Positions 1 through 6,678 of a stretch of DNA of 8,294 nucleotides are shown piece after piece; the first letter of the stretch is position 1, and each line of letters opens with the position of its first letter. The notes below the pieces were generated by a model. It was not told the origin of the DNA. It ran no database searches and was given only the letters and a program-made list of their open reading frames with translations. Origin of the DNA: DATKKK01 sp035542975 (lineage in GTDB: Archaea; Thermoproteota; Bathyarchaeia; Bathyarchaeales; Bathycorpusculaceae); assembly GCA_035542975.1 (NCBI GenBank), contig DATKKK010000008.1, positions 1 through 8,294 of the forward strand, in the 5' to 3' direction. A program made the position numbers and the translations under genes.

Positions 1-325
1 TTCTGTTTTGGGTTATCCCAGATTTCGGATTCTTGTCTGTGTTCACATGACGAAGTGTAAGGAAGGCTACTGCATTAAAGATTATTATAGCCGTGATAAA
101 GTAAGAAGCAAAATCTAAAAAAGGCGTTTTTTCTGTCAAGCTAATGTTATACAAAACATTCTGTCCGAAAGGGTTATAGTTTAACACAGCACCATTCCGT
201 GAAGAAGAGAAGTATACTAGTGCTAACATCGTTGTTATATTAACTATGATACAAGAAAGCACCAAGAACAAATTAACTGTTACAAGGTTTCTTTCAAAGA
301 ACTTAGCAGCCAAGAAAATATTCAC
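1..325 (-). CDS. Partial two-helix membrane protein, unknown function (N-terminal 108 codons)
   Basis: The reading frame is open for 108 codons from a GTG at 325 to the left edge, so the C-terminus is missing. An in-frame TAA lies two codons upstream of the GTG, which fixes the start. The visible part has a short N-terminus with K8 and R12, a hydrophobic helix at about residues 14-39, a polar loop of about 30 residues (40-68), a second helix at about 69-91, and then a basic tail (R92, H93, K98, K101). Charge distribution suggests both ends inside and the loop outside; the loop carries one sequon-like NIS (60-62). I do not recognise the family. It follows the GNAT gene by 25 nt but has a TATA-like element of its own about 29 nt upstream of the GTG, which suits a leaderless transcript. 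Absence of stops plus a coherent two-helix profile make it a real gene; function is open. Confidence 0.72.
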   Translation of the reverse strand, partial: MNIFLAAKFFERNLVTVNLFLVLSCIIVNITTMLALVYFSSSRNGAVLNYNPFGQNVLYNISLTEKTPFLDFASYFITAIIIFNAVAFLTLRHVNTDKNPKSGITQNR

Positions 326-350
326 CCGTTAATAAATACAGGATTAAAGC

Positions 351-357
351 CTATATG
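351..357 (-). promoter_or_regulatory. TATA-like box for the left-edge membrane protein gene
   Basis: On the minus strand this reads CATATAG, centred about 29 nt before the GTG at 325. That is the spacing expected of an archaeal TATA box for a leaderless or near-leaderless message. It overlaps the TAG stop codon (351-353) of the preceding GNAT gene, so part of its AT-rich content could be coincidental. There is no clear SD motif before the GTG, which fits leaderless translation. Confidence 0.35.
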
Positions 358-836
358 TTTTTTCTCAGAATAATTGACAACTTCTTCTCTTTATGCATCA
401 CGAACCCGTATTTCAGATAAAGTCGCTGCGCAGGAACGTTGGATTTCAGAACCGAAAGATCAACCCACTTCTTGTCCAATCTCGCTGCAAGCTTGCTAAC
501 GTAATTCAGTATGTGCGTTGCTATTCCCTGCCTTCGGTATTCAGGAGCAACAGCCAAACTACTAATAAACAAAGTTTCATTTTCTTCTCGAACCGCCAAC
601 ACACCTACCACTTGTTCCTTAAGCATGAGGAAAAAACGCGCTGCTCTAAAGAAATAGACGTCAGCAATCAGAATGTAAGGCACAACAATCAAAGAAGCCA
701 ACAGACGCGAGTTTCCAAAGGGCATGGCAACTCCGTTTTCGCTGTCTTGAAAAAAGAGAAAATCCAGCAAGTTAAAGGCCAAGTGTTGAAGTTTGTGTAC
801 GGGTATTATCGTGAGACGCTTATGATTGTCTTTCAT
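351..836 (-). CDS. GNAT-family N-acetyltransferase (RimI-like fold)
   Basis: This 161-residue protein is probably a cytosolic acetyl-CoA-dependent N-acetyltransferase; the acceptor is unknown. The acetyl-CoA pyrophosphate-binding motif A is clear at residues 95-106: a hydrophobic strand (SSLAVAPEY) followed by RRQGIA, matching R-x-x-G-x-A at R101, G104 and A106. A motif-B-like segment, NVPAQRLYLKYGF (133-145), has the N...A..LY...GF pattern of RimI-type GNATs. The first 70 residues are unusual: rich in Phe and Leu (FNLLDFLFF at 21-29, FFRAARFFLM at 62-71) and not the standard alpha1-alpha2 region, so substrate specificity may be distinctive. ATG at 836 is the only start after an in-frame TGA at 864-866. 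The gene lies 109 nt after the ATPase gene and 25 nt before the membrane protein gene. The family call is solid; a specific role such as ribosomal-protein acetylation is not supported. Confidence 0.85.
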   Translation of the reverse strand: MKDNHKRLTIIPVHKLQHLAFNLLDFLFFQDSENGVAMPFGNSRLLASLIVVPYILIADVYFFRAARFFLMLKEQVVGVLAVREENETLFISSLAVAPEYRRQGIATHILNYVSKLAARLDKKWVDLSVLKSNVPAQRLYLKYGFVMHKEKKLSIILRKNI

Positions 837-945
837 GCAGCGATACCCACTCTGGAATGCAGGTCATGCATTGTTGTTTATCTTGGTTTTGGCAACTATG
901 GACGCGGCGAAGACTACGCTTGAACCAAATAGGCGCAACGTTGCT
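837..945. other. Intergenic spacer with a short perfect palindrome
   Basis: This 109-nt spacer separates the ATPase stop codon from the GNAT start and is the longest gap in the leftward block. It holds a perfect 10-bp palindrome, GCAACGTTGC (935-944), one base past the ATPase stop. It has no T-run typical of an archaeal terminator. A weak AT-rich stretch on the minus strand (AAGATAAAC, 876-884) lies about 44 nt upstream of the GNAT ATG and might be a promoter element. No small ORF with a convincing ribosome site was seen. Confidence 0.3.
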
Positions 946-3423
946 TTACGCCCTTCTTGGATTAAGCTTGTACATTATTGTTTTCGCAATTTCTTGCCAG
1001 ATGATCGCTACTAAATCGAATCCGAATATTATCGCCATCTGGGGCAACGAGACAGGAGCAAGCTTAAGCTGGCTTGTGACAGGCGGCACTGTAACTGCGA
1101 TAATCATGAAAGTGAAAGCAAGGACTGCCCAAAGATCCATAATCCTGTTGGATAGCAGACCCAACTTGTACAGCGGTTCCTTTTCAGATCGCATGACAAA
1201 AGCCAGGATAATATGTCCCATAATCCATGCTGAGAACGCATACGCCTGAACAGTAACAGCATCTAGTCCTTGTGCCCAAGCATAGAAATATGCAAGCATA
1301 ACGGCCACAAACAGACTTGCTGCGGAAACAGCCATATCTGCTATCATCTTTGAATCTGGAAATCTAGCCTTAACATCGCGGGGTTTTCTGTCGTAAATGG
1401 TTTTTTCTGCTGGTTCAGTGACAAATCCTGCGGACGCTGCAATGTCCATAAACAACTCAAGCACAATAATTTGTATTGGAGCAAAAGGCAAAGGCATTGC
1501 AGGATAGATGTACTCAATCGCTATTGCGAAAAGAAACAGTGAAATGAGTGCAGCCTTGATCGCCAGATAGTACTTTAATCCTTTCCTGAGGTTGTCAAAA
1601 AACGTGCGCCCCTCAAACACGGCATTACCAATGTTCACAAAGTTGTCATCGGTCAAAACAACATCCGCCGCTTCTTTCGCCGCATCCGTACCCTTCGTAC
1701 CCATGGCGATGCCCACGTCAGCACCTTTCAAAGCTAACGTATCGTTAACCCCATCACCTGTAACCGCAACCACATCGCCATTAGCACGAAAAGCCTTCAC
1801 AAGCCTATACTTGTCTTCCGGAGTGGTTCTAGCAAACACGGAAACTTCTTTAACAACTCTCTGAAGTTCCTCGTCTGAAAGCTTACTGAGCTCCTCTCCA
1901 GTCAAGACCTTTTCTGCTGAGATTCCCACGCTTTTCGCAATGAAAGCCGCTGTTTCAGGGTGATCTCCAGTCACCATAACAGTTCTGATTCCCGCCTTAC
2001 GAATCTCCTCAATAGTCTCTTTAACTCCTGGACGCGGGGGATCTTCTATAGAAATCAAGCCAAAAAATTCCCAGTTCCTTTCCAATTCAGAAAGAGGCAG
2101 CTTTGATTCTTCTTCGGAAATCGTTCTCTGCGCAACGCCTATTACTCTTCTTCCTTTTCCAGCCTCGCTCTTAAGATACTTCCTGAATTCACTACGCGTA
2201 TTCAAACCCGAGATTTCTTCAGGAGCTCCAACTGTTGACAGCAAGAAGGTTCCGTTGTTTTCCCGCAGAACTGCCTTAGTTCTCTTATCTTTCTCGAAGC
2301 CGCGTTCATGCACAACTCTGCCAGAATTCGGCTGCAGTTTCATGGATTGGGCTTTTTCAAGAATTGCTTTGTCCGTCGGAAACAGGGACATCTCCGTGAG
2401 TGCTGCCACCGCAGCGCTTATACAGCGATCCTCTTCTTCGTGTGGATAGCTTTGCACAACCTGCATCTTGTTCTCAGTGATCGTACCAGTTTTATCTGTA
2501 AGAATTATTGTTGCATCTCCAAGCGTCTCTGCGGCTTTCAGTTTCTTGACCAGAAAACCCTTTCGAGAAAGCCTGTAGGAACCCAAACCGAGAATCATCG
2601 TGATTATAATGGGCAGTTCCTCCGGAATTGCGGCAAAAGCAAGGGCCAACCCTGTCAGAATCAGTTGCGAATCTCTGGCCAAGTCTTGATATCCATAGCG
2701 GGCTATGCCCAAAAGAGGAATAATGATACTGAAGAACATGGCAACGTAAGCGAGTTTTATGGAAAGCGATTTCATAGCTAACTGCAGAGGAGTTTTCGGA
2801 GGCTTAATCGCCTGAGCCATGGCAGAAATCTTGCCGAATTTACTGTTCTTGCCCGTAGCATACGCTTCTCCTTCGCCCTCACCTGAAACGACAAGCGTCC
2901 CAGCGTAAACATCCTCTCCAGCTTTCTTTTCTTTCGGAAGAGACTCACCCGTTAAAACCGATTCGTCAACTTGAATGTCGTAAGACAACGAAAGCTTGCA
3001 ATCTGCAGCAATTCTGGTTCCTTCGATGAAGACCAGCAGATCTCCTGGAACAATTTTCTCTGTTTCAACTTCAACTATTTTCCCGTCTCGCCACACTTTC
3101 GTCTTTGGTGCAGCAAGAACAGAAAGTGCTGAGATCGATTTCTTAGCCCTGTATTCATTCCAGATTTCTACCATGACCAAGATAAAAATGACGATGAAGA
3201 TTGTCATTGCATCTTCCAGATGCGGCCACTCGAAAATAGTGTAAAGAACACCGACTGTTAGAAGAAGCAGTATCATAGGTTCGGCAATTTCTTCTCGGGC
3301 GATACCGAGAAAACTCACGGTATAAGGTTTAGAAAGCTGATTTGGTCCAGATTTCTGAAGTCGGATATTGGCTTCGCTGGTCGAAAGACCTTTCTTTTTC
3401 TCGTCTATATCCTGCGCTGTCAA
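946..3423 (-). CDS. Cation-translocating P-type ATPase, P2-like, substrate undetermined
   Basis: This 825-residue membrane pump couples ATP hydrolysis to ion transport through a phospho-aspartate. An N-terminal actuator-type region (1-40) precedes TM1-TM2 (about 40-65, 70-90). The dephosphorylation motif TGES is at 158-161, and TM4 carries PEELP (267-271). The phosphorylation site DKTGT is at 310-314 with D310 as acceptor. DPPR is at 461-464, TGDHPET at 485-491, and the hinge TGDGVND at 555-561; TM5-TM10 fill about 612-817. Length and order fit P2 pumps. Oddities: the N-domain KGAPE motif reads VGAPE (398-402), the hinge continues TLALK instead of the usual APALK, and TM5 lacks acidic residues and has K623. 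TM6 keeps E656 and D660. This argues against simple Ca2+-ATPase annotation; proton, Na+ or another cation is possible. The only start after the in-frame TAA is TTG at 3423, 8 nt after an AAGGA site. It follows the MFS gene by 40 nt. Confidence 0.93.
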   Translation of the reverse strand: MTAQDIDEKKKGLSTSEANIRLQKSGPNQLSKPYTVSFLGIAREEIAEPMILLLLTVGVLYTIFEWPHLEDAMTIFIVIFILVMVEIWNEYRAKKSISALSVLAAPKTKVWRDGKIVEVETEKIVPGDLLVFIEGTRIAADCKLSLSYDIQVDESVLTGESLPKEKKAGEDVYAGTLVVSGEGEGEAYATGKNSKFGKISAMAQAIKPPKTPLQLAMKSLSIKLAYVAMFFSIIIPLLGIARYGYQDLARDSQLILTGLALAFAAIPEELPIIITMILGLGSYRLSRKGFLVKKLKAAETLGDATIILTDKTGTITENKMQVVQSYPHEEEDRCISAAVAALTEMSLFPTDKAILEKAQSMKLQPNSGRVVHERGFEKDKRTKAVLRENNGTFLLSTVGAPEEISGLNTRSEFRKYLKSEAGKGRRVIGVAQRTISEEESKLPLSELERNWEFFGLISIEDPPRPGVKETIEEIRKAGIRTVMVTGDHPETAAFIAKSVGISAEKVLTGEELSKLSDEELQRVVKEVSVFARTTPEDKYRLVKAFRANGDVVAVTGDGVNDTLALKGADVGIAMGTKGTDAAKEAADVVLTDDNFVNIGNAVFEGRTFFDNLRKGLKYYLAIKAALISLFLFAIAIEYIYPAMPLPFAPIQIIVLELFMDIAASAGFVTEPAEKTIYDRKPRDVKARFPDSKMIADMAVSAASLFVAVMLAYFYAWAQGLDAVTVQAYAFSAWIMGHIILAFVMRSEKEPLYKLGLLSNRIMDLWAVLAFTFMIIAVTVPPVTSQLKLAPVSLPQMAIIFGFDLVAIIWQEIAKTIMYKLNPRRA

Positions 3424-3431
3424 ACAAGGAT

Positions 3432-3436
3432 TCCTT
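3432..3436 (-). promoter_or_regulatory. Ribosome binding site that fixes the ATPase TTG start
   Basis: AAGGA on the minus strand lies 8 nt before the TTG at 3423. No ATG or GTG occurs in frame between the upstream TAA and this TTG, so the site and the codon support each other. Confidence 0.6.
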
Positions 3437-3463
3437 ACACGTTAATTTCTGTATGTAGTTAGA

Positions 3464-4813
3464 TTAATTGTCAAATAGGGGTATGACTTTTAAATTTTGC
3501 GAGGAAGCCGTGTTCTGATCATTATCTACCATTGTTGTTGACCCTCGCTCGCTTTTGTTCAAGGTTGAATCACATTTCTCTTTGACTTTTCCAGTTCCTG
3601 AAACTACAAAAAATAGAGCCGTGACAATGAGTATGATACTAAGAGTCCAAAATAGACCCACGTACTGAAAAACGGAAGAGAGAATAAAGCCACTAGCGAT
3701 CGGCCCTAAAGTTTGTCCAATATCCATAACAGTGTCGAGAAATCCCATTGAAGTACCAACAAATTGCTTCGGAGCTAATTCGCACATTAGAGCTGGCGTT
3801 GATGCATTTACACTTGCAAATCCAAAGCTGTACACAAGCGCCAATAGCAGAAGCATCGGAAGACTTGAAGAAAAGGGAATCGCCAAAAGCGGCACTGCAC
3901 TTACCAGAAGCCCAAAAATGATGGGTTTTCTTCTCCCTGCTCTATCTGAGACTCTTCCCATATATGGTCTGGCGAATATTGCTAGAGCAATTAGACCTCC
4001 AGACACCAAAGCAGTGCTGAAAAAATCAAAGTGCAAAGTATCCTTTAGATAACCCGATATGAAATATTCCACTGTTCCATAGGAATAATAGAGCACGGCT
4101 TGAACGAAACTGACCATTACAACTGAACGATTTTTGACCAAGATGCCCCACCCACTATAGAGTTGTCTGAGTTTTGTCGGACGTTCATGAACAGAAATCA
4201 TTGACTGTTTCCTTCCAGACAGAAAAACGAGCGACAGAATGAAGGCTACAAGACCTACCGCTCCAACCGCAGCGTACAACAAGTGATAATTGAACAATGG
4301 ATCAGATGGTGTAGCTGAAAGAAACAGTAGGTATCCTCCCAAGAAAGGTGCTATTCCTCTGCCAACATAGGTCGCCGAAGTAAACACAGAAATCCTTTCC
4401 GCTCGCTGAGTAGGAAACAGTTCAGCCAAAGATGCTTCTGCAACGGGGACAAAGATCGCGGTCGCGAAACCGTGATAGAATCTCACGAGAATCAATTGCC
4501 ACCAAACTGTGATTAACAAGTAAAGAAATGGTGCCGTAGCAAAAATCGCGCAGGACATGATCAGAAACTTTTTTCTACCGTAAATGTCCGAGAGCGAGGC
4601 AACAGGCAAACTGACCAAGATTCCAGGAATCGTGGAAGCCGCAGCTACAAACCCAGTCATGTCAGCAGGAGTCCCAAGACTCGTGGCAAATGGACTTAAC
4701 ACTGGATTCTTTGACATCGTTGAGCTGAGAATCGCGAAGAAACCCATGACACACAGCGTGAGAAAAATGCTGCGACTGATGTCTTTTGTGTTTGAAACCA
4801 TCAGCAGGACCAC
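3464..4813 (-). CDS. Major facilitator superfamily exporter, DHA1-like, 12 TM
   Basis: This 449-residue inner-membrane transporter probably exports its substrate in exchange for protons. Loop 2-3 carries motif A (SDIYGRKK, 75-82), repeated in loop 8-9 as GRVSDRAGRRK (286-296), the usual sign of the duplicated six-helix halves. A motif-B-like RFYHG is at 111-115. A motif-C-like segment (GRGIAPFLGG, 151-160) is characteristic of drug/H+ antiporters in TM5. A central cytosolic loop spans about 200-228, and a polar tail of about 45 residues (405-449) follows TM12. The start used is GTG at 4813; an in-frame ATG at 4801 is an alternative and loses only four residues. The gene begins 35 nt after the ChrB-domain gene and ends 40 nt before the ATPase gene, so an operon is likely. 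Partnering with ChrB suggests chromate or another oxyanion or toxicant as substrate; the sequence alone does not show this. Confidence 0.92.
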   Translation of the reverse strand: MVLLMVSNTKDISRSIFLTLCVMGFFAILSSTMSKNPVLSPFATSLGTPADMTGFVAAASTIPGILVSLPVASLSDIYGRKKFLIMSCAIFATAPFLYLLITVWWQLILVRFYHGFATAIFVPVAEASLAELFPTQRAERISVFTSATYVGRGIAPFLGGYLLFLSATPSDPLFNYHLLYAAVGAVGLVAFILSLVFLSGRKQSMISVHERPTKLRQLYSGWGILVKNRSVVMVSFVQAVLYYSYGTVEYFISGYLKDTLHFDFFSTALVSGGLIALAIFARPYMGRVSDRAGRRKPIIFGLLVSAVPLLAIPFSSSLPMLLLLALVYSFGFASVNASTPALMCELAPKQFVGTSMGFLDTVMDIGQTLGPIASGFILSSVFQYVGLFWTLSIILIVTALFFVVSGTGKVKEKCDSTLNKSERGSTTMVDNDQNTASSQNLKVIPLFDN

Positions 4814-4848
4814 ATGAACTCTTGCTTTGTATTGTTTCTGCTTCTTGC

Positions 4849-5352
4849 CTAACCCATCAGTTTCTTCCGCAAGAACAGTCTTCGCTCATTCCTGTCCATC
4901 TTATCAATTTCAGCCTTAAACTGTTCACGCAGAAGCCTAAGCCTGCAGTTCGTGTACAAGGCATTATACACTATTTCAGCCTTCTTCATTGCCTCATGGT
5001 CGTTTTCTGCCACGATAGAAATTCCAGTCATAACCGCGTCTAACCCAGCGCTTTCAGGAGCAATCTCCGCTCTATCTGTGTCGGCTGCACGCACAATCTT
5101 CGCTAACTCCAACACTGCAAGGTCTTCTATCTTGTACTTCTCAACTAATGCGTCAAAGCTACACCTGTTGCCATGATGACCCAACTCAACATTAGACGCG
5201 TCATACGCAATTGCCTTCTCTCTCTTGACAACTTCCTCGATTTTCTCAACAGGCACGAAGATGAACTCCGCTTTCGGATCGATGAATTTTCTGATCAGCC
5301 AAGGGCAAGCAGTTCTATCTACGTGCACGTGTTCGCGGGTTACCCACTTCAT
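4849..5352 (-). CDS. ChrB-type chromate-resistance-domain protein (C-terminal domain only)
   Basis: With the start chosen here the product has 167 residues and begins at KWVTRE, where similarity to the ChrB C-terminal (Chrome_Resist) domain starts. Recognisable blocks are HVHVDRTACPWLIRKFID (about 8-25), ELGHHGNRCSFDA (56-68) with paired His and a Cys, and RAADTDR (88-94). A basic, helical C-terminal third (about 117-167) follows. In proteobacterial chr operons ChrB is linked to chromate-responsive control of the exporter ChrA; those proteins carry an extra N-terminal domain that is absent here. Its position as first gene before an MFS exporter suggests a sensor or accessory role. ATG at 5352 sits 6 nt after GAAGGG (5359-5364). 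Alternatives are ATG 5358, which abuts that site, and GTG 5406, about 32 nt below a TATA-like box, which would suit a leaderless message and add 18 residues. Actual chromate dependence is unproven. Confidence 0.88.
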   Translation of the reverse strand: MKWVTREHVHVDRTACPWLIRKFIDPKAEFIFVPVEKIEEVVKREKAIAYDASNVELGHHGNRCSFDALVEKYKIEDLAVLELAKIVRAADTDRAEIAPESAGLDAVMTGISIVAENDHEAMKKAEIVYNALYTNCRLRLLREQFKAEIDKMDRNERRLFLRKKLMG

Positions 5353-5358
5353 AACCAT

Positions 5359-5364
5359 CCCTTC
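5359..5364 (-). promoter_or_regulatory. Ribosome binding site favouring ATG 5352 of the ChrB-domain gene
   Basis: The minus strand reads GAAGGG, 6 nt before ATG 5352 and directly abutting ATG 5358. Spacing therefore favours 5352. It would be irrelevant if the gene is translated from GTG 5406. Confidence 0.4.
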
Positions 5365-5432
5365 TTGCTTGTTGCAAGAATCAGAATTAAAGCTTGCTCC
5401 ATTCACGTACTCGATGATTAGGAAAGAGAGTA

Positions 5433-5443
5433 GATTTTAATAT
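5433..5443 (-). promoter_or_regulatory. TATA-like box in the divergent control region
   Basis: The minus strand reads ATATTAAAATC, a good archaeal TATA match. It would place transcription start near 5412, just upstream of GTG 5406 or with a leader of about 60 nt before ATG 5352. The core is nearly symmetric (TTTTAATAT on the plus strand), so it could also serve the rightward CBS gene with a leader of roughly 55 nt containing that gene's SD site. Shared use is inference. Confidence 0.4.
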
Positions 5444-5506
5444 CAGAACTCAATAACCTCAAGCCTTAGAACCTAAACATCAAAAGTGTGTTGTTCTTAA
5501 AAATCA

Positions 5507-5511
5507 AGGTG
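5507..5511 (+). promoter_or_regulatory. Shine-Dalgarno site that fixes the CBS gene TTG start
   Basis: AGGTG matches the archaeal GGAGGTGAT consensus and lies 7 nt before TTG 5519. The nearby ATG at 5515 is in another frame that stops after about 40 codons, so the TTG is the start. Confidence 0.65.
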
Positions 5512-5518
5512 GATATGT

Positions 5519-6643
5519 TTGGAAAATCTGAGAAACAGAAAAGTGGAAGATTTCAAATCAAAACCCATAATCGCATCGCCTACTTCTTCCATATCCGAGA
5601 TTATCGGAACTCTCCAGAACAACAAAGCATATGAAGTCTTCATCGAAGACGGAAACAAGCTAGGCATAATCAGCATGAGAGACATACTGCGAGCCTCAGA
5701 CATCTCAAACATGAGAGCCTCTTCACTCATGACCCCAATATCCAAGCTTTCGCCAGATGACGCGGTTGGAAAAGCGGCACGACTCATGAGCGACTACCGA
5801 CTGAGAACATTACCCATCGGCAAAGAAAAAAAGACCGACGGAGCAATAACTATACAATCCGCGTGCCAAGCACTTTTATCGATCAAAGAATTCGAGACAA
5901 TAAGAATAGACAAGATAATGAAGAAGACACCCATAACCATCGGCAAGAACGAATCCATGTCCAAAGCTCGCAGCTTGATGGTTAAACACGGCATAGACCA
6001 CTTACCTGTTTTAGATAAGGGCAGAGTCTGCGGAATCCTGCTCTCAAGCCAAATCGTTCTCTCCATGTTCCCAAGAGAAAGACTGCCAAAAGGCACGCTC
6101 AGCGGCGAAACCGCAGGATACTCAGACCTCAAAGTCGCAGGACTGATGGATGCGAACGTGCTGACTTGTGAACCTGAAGAGAAAGCGGCACAGGTTCTGA
6201 AGAGAATGATAGAACAGGACAAAACCTACGCCGTGGCAGAGTTCGGGGAGGAACTTCAAGGAATCGTCACCTACCGAGACTTCGTTGGCTTTCTCGCCGA
6301 ACCCGAAGAAACTGCCGTTCCCGCATACATCATCGGACTTCCGAACGACCCGTTCGAAGCTCAACTTGCACAAATCAAATTCATCAAAGAAGCCAACGCA
6401 CTGCGAAAATCGTTTCCAAACATAGAAGAGATACGCGCAACGATCAAGACAAAACAAGTGTCAAGCGGCAAACACAGGTACGAAGTCAGCGTGTCGATCA
6501 AGACACACGGCAAAATCTACGCGTATTCAGCAGACGGCTGGGATCTTCCCTTGGCTTTCGACGGTATACAAAGCAAGATGAAGAGGCTCTTAACACAAAA
6601 ACCTGACAGAAGACGCAGAGAAAGCATACGAAAACTCCCCTAA
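5519..6643 (+). CDS. Four-CBS-domain protein with C-terminal HPF/RaiA-like domain
   Basis: This 374-residue soluble protein has four CBS repeats at about 8-62, 67-124, 131-186 and 207-262, likely forming two Bateman modules. CBS1 (GIISMRD, D55) and CBS4 (GIVTYRD, D254) keep the glycine-to-aspartate pattern that binds ribose in adenosine-nucleotide-binding CBS domains; CBS2 (GAITIQS) and CBS3 (GILLSSQ) have Ser instead. Residues about 268-358 follow a beta-alpha-beta-beta-beta-alpha pattern: a helix at 279-298, then strands around IEEIRATIK, RYEVSVSIK and KIYAYSA, then a W-D-L-P-acidic turn and a last helix. This resembles ribosome hibernation factors HPF/RaiA. A basic tail (RRRR at 364-367) could contact rRNA. 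The inferred role is a nucleotide-gated ribosome-binding or hibernation factor. TTG start is set by an SD 7 nt upstream and an in-frame TAA at 5498. The next gene follows by 35 nt. CBS calls are firm; the HPF call is by pattern. Confidence 0.85.
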   Translation: MENLRNRKVEDFKSKPIIASPTSSISEIIGTLQNNKAYEVFIEDGNKLGIISMRDILRASDISNMRASSLMTPISKLSPDDAVGKAARLMSDYRLRTLPIGKEKKTDGAITIQSACQALLSIKEFETIRIDKIMKKTPITIGKNESMSKARSLMVKHGIDHLPVLDKGRVCGILLSSQIVLSMFPRERLPKGTLSGETAGYSDLKVAGLMDANVLTCEPEEKAAQVLKRMIEQDKTYAVAEFGEELQGIVTYRDFVGFLAEPEETAVPAYIIGLPNDPFEAQLAQIKFIKEANALRKSFPNIEEIRATIKTKQVSSGKHRYEVSVSIKTHGKIYAYSADGWDLPLAFDGIQSKMKRLLTQKPDRRRRESIRKLP

Positions 6644-6664
6644 CCACTTGAATATCATGCCGCA

Positions 6665-6669
6665 AGAGG
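6665..6669 (+). promoter_or_regulatory. Ribosome binding site for the Eis-like gene
   Basis: AGAGG lies 9 nt before TTG 6679. This is the only accepted start codon after the in-frame TGA at 6649-6651; the ATG at 6657 is out of frame. Confidence 0.45.
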
Positions 6670-6678
6670 CATCTATCC

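Noticed and set aside
393..923. Plus-strand open frame of 176 codons opposite the RimI-like GNAT
   Set aside because: It runs antisense through a gene with clear GNAT motifs, has low-complexity His/Gln/Ser/Arg-rich composition and no ribosome site.
932..952. GGCG...CGCC flanking the palindrome as a rho-independent terminator
   Set aside because: The arms are short, the GC hairpin is poorly formed and no T-run follows on the transcribed strand; the arm also lies partly in the ATPase coding end.
2308..2781. Plus-strand open frame of 157 codons inside the ATPase gene
   Set aside because: It is antisense to the conserved DKTGT and TM3-TM4 region of the pump and shows no domain signature.
946..3423. 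Annotation as a calcium-transporting ATPase
   Set aside because: The SERCA TM5 Asn and Glu ligands are not present at the aligned positions, and only the TM6 aspartate is kept; ion specificity cannot be assigned.
5515..5640. ATG at 5515 as the start of the CBS gene
   Set aside because: It is in a different frame from the CBS repeats and that frame ends at a TGA after about 40 codons.
5794..6222. Minus-strand open frame of 142 codons opposite the CBS gene
   Set aside because: The opposite strand encodes well-formed CBS repeats; this frame has no recognisable fold and is a coding shadow.
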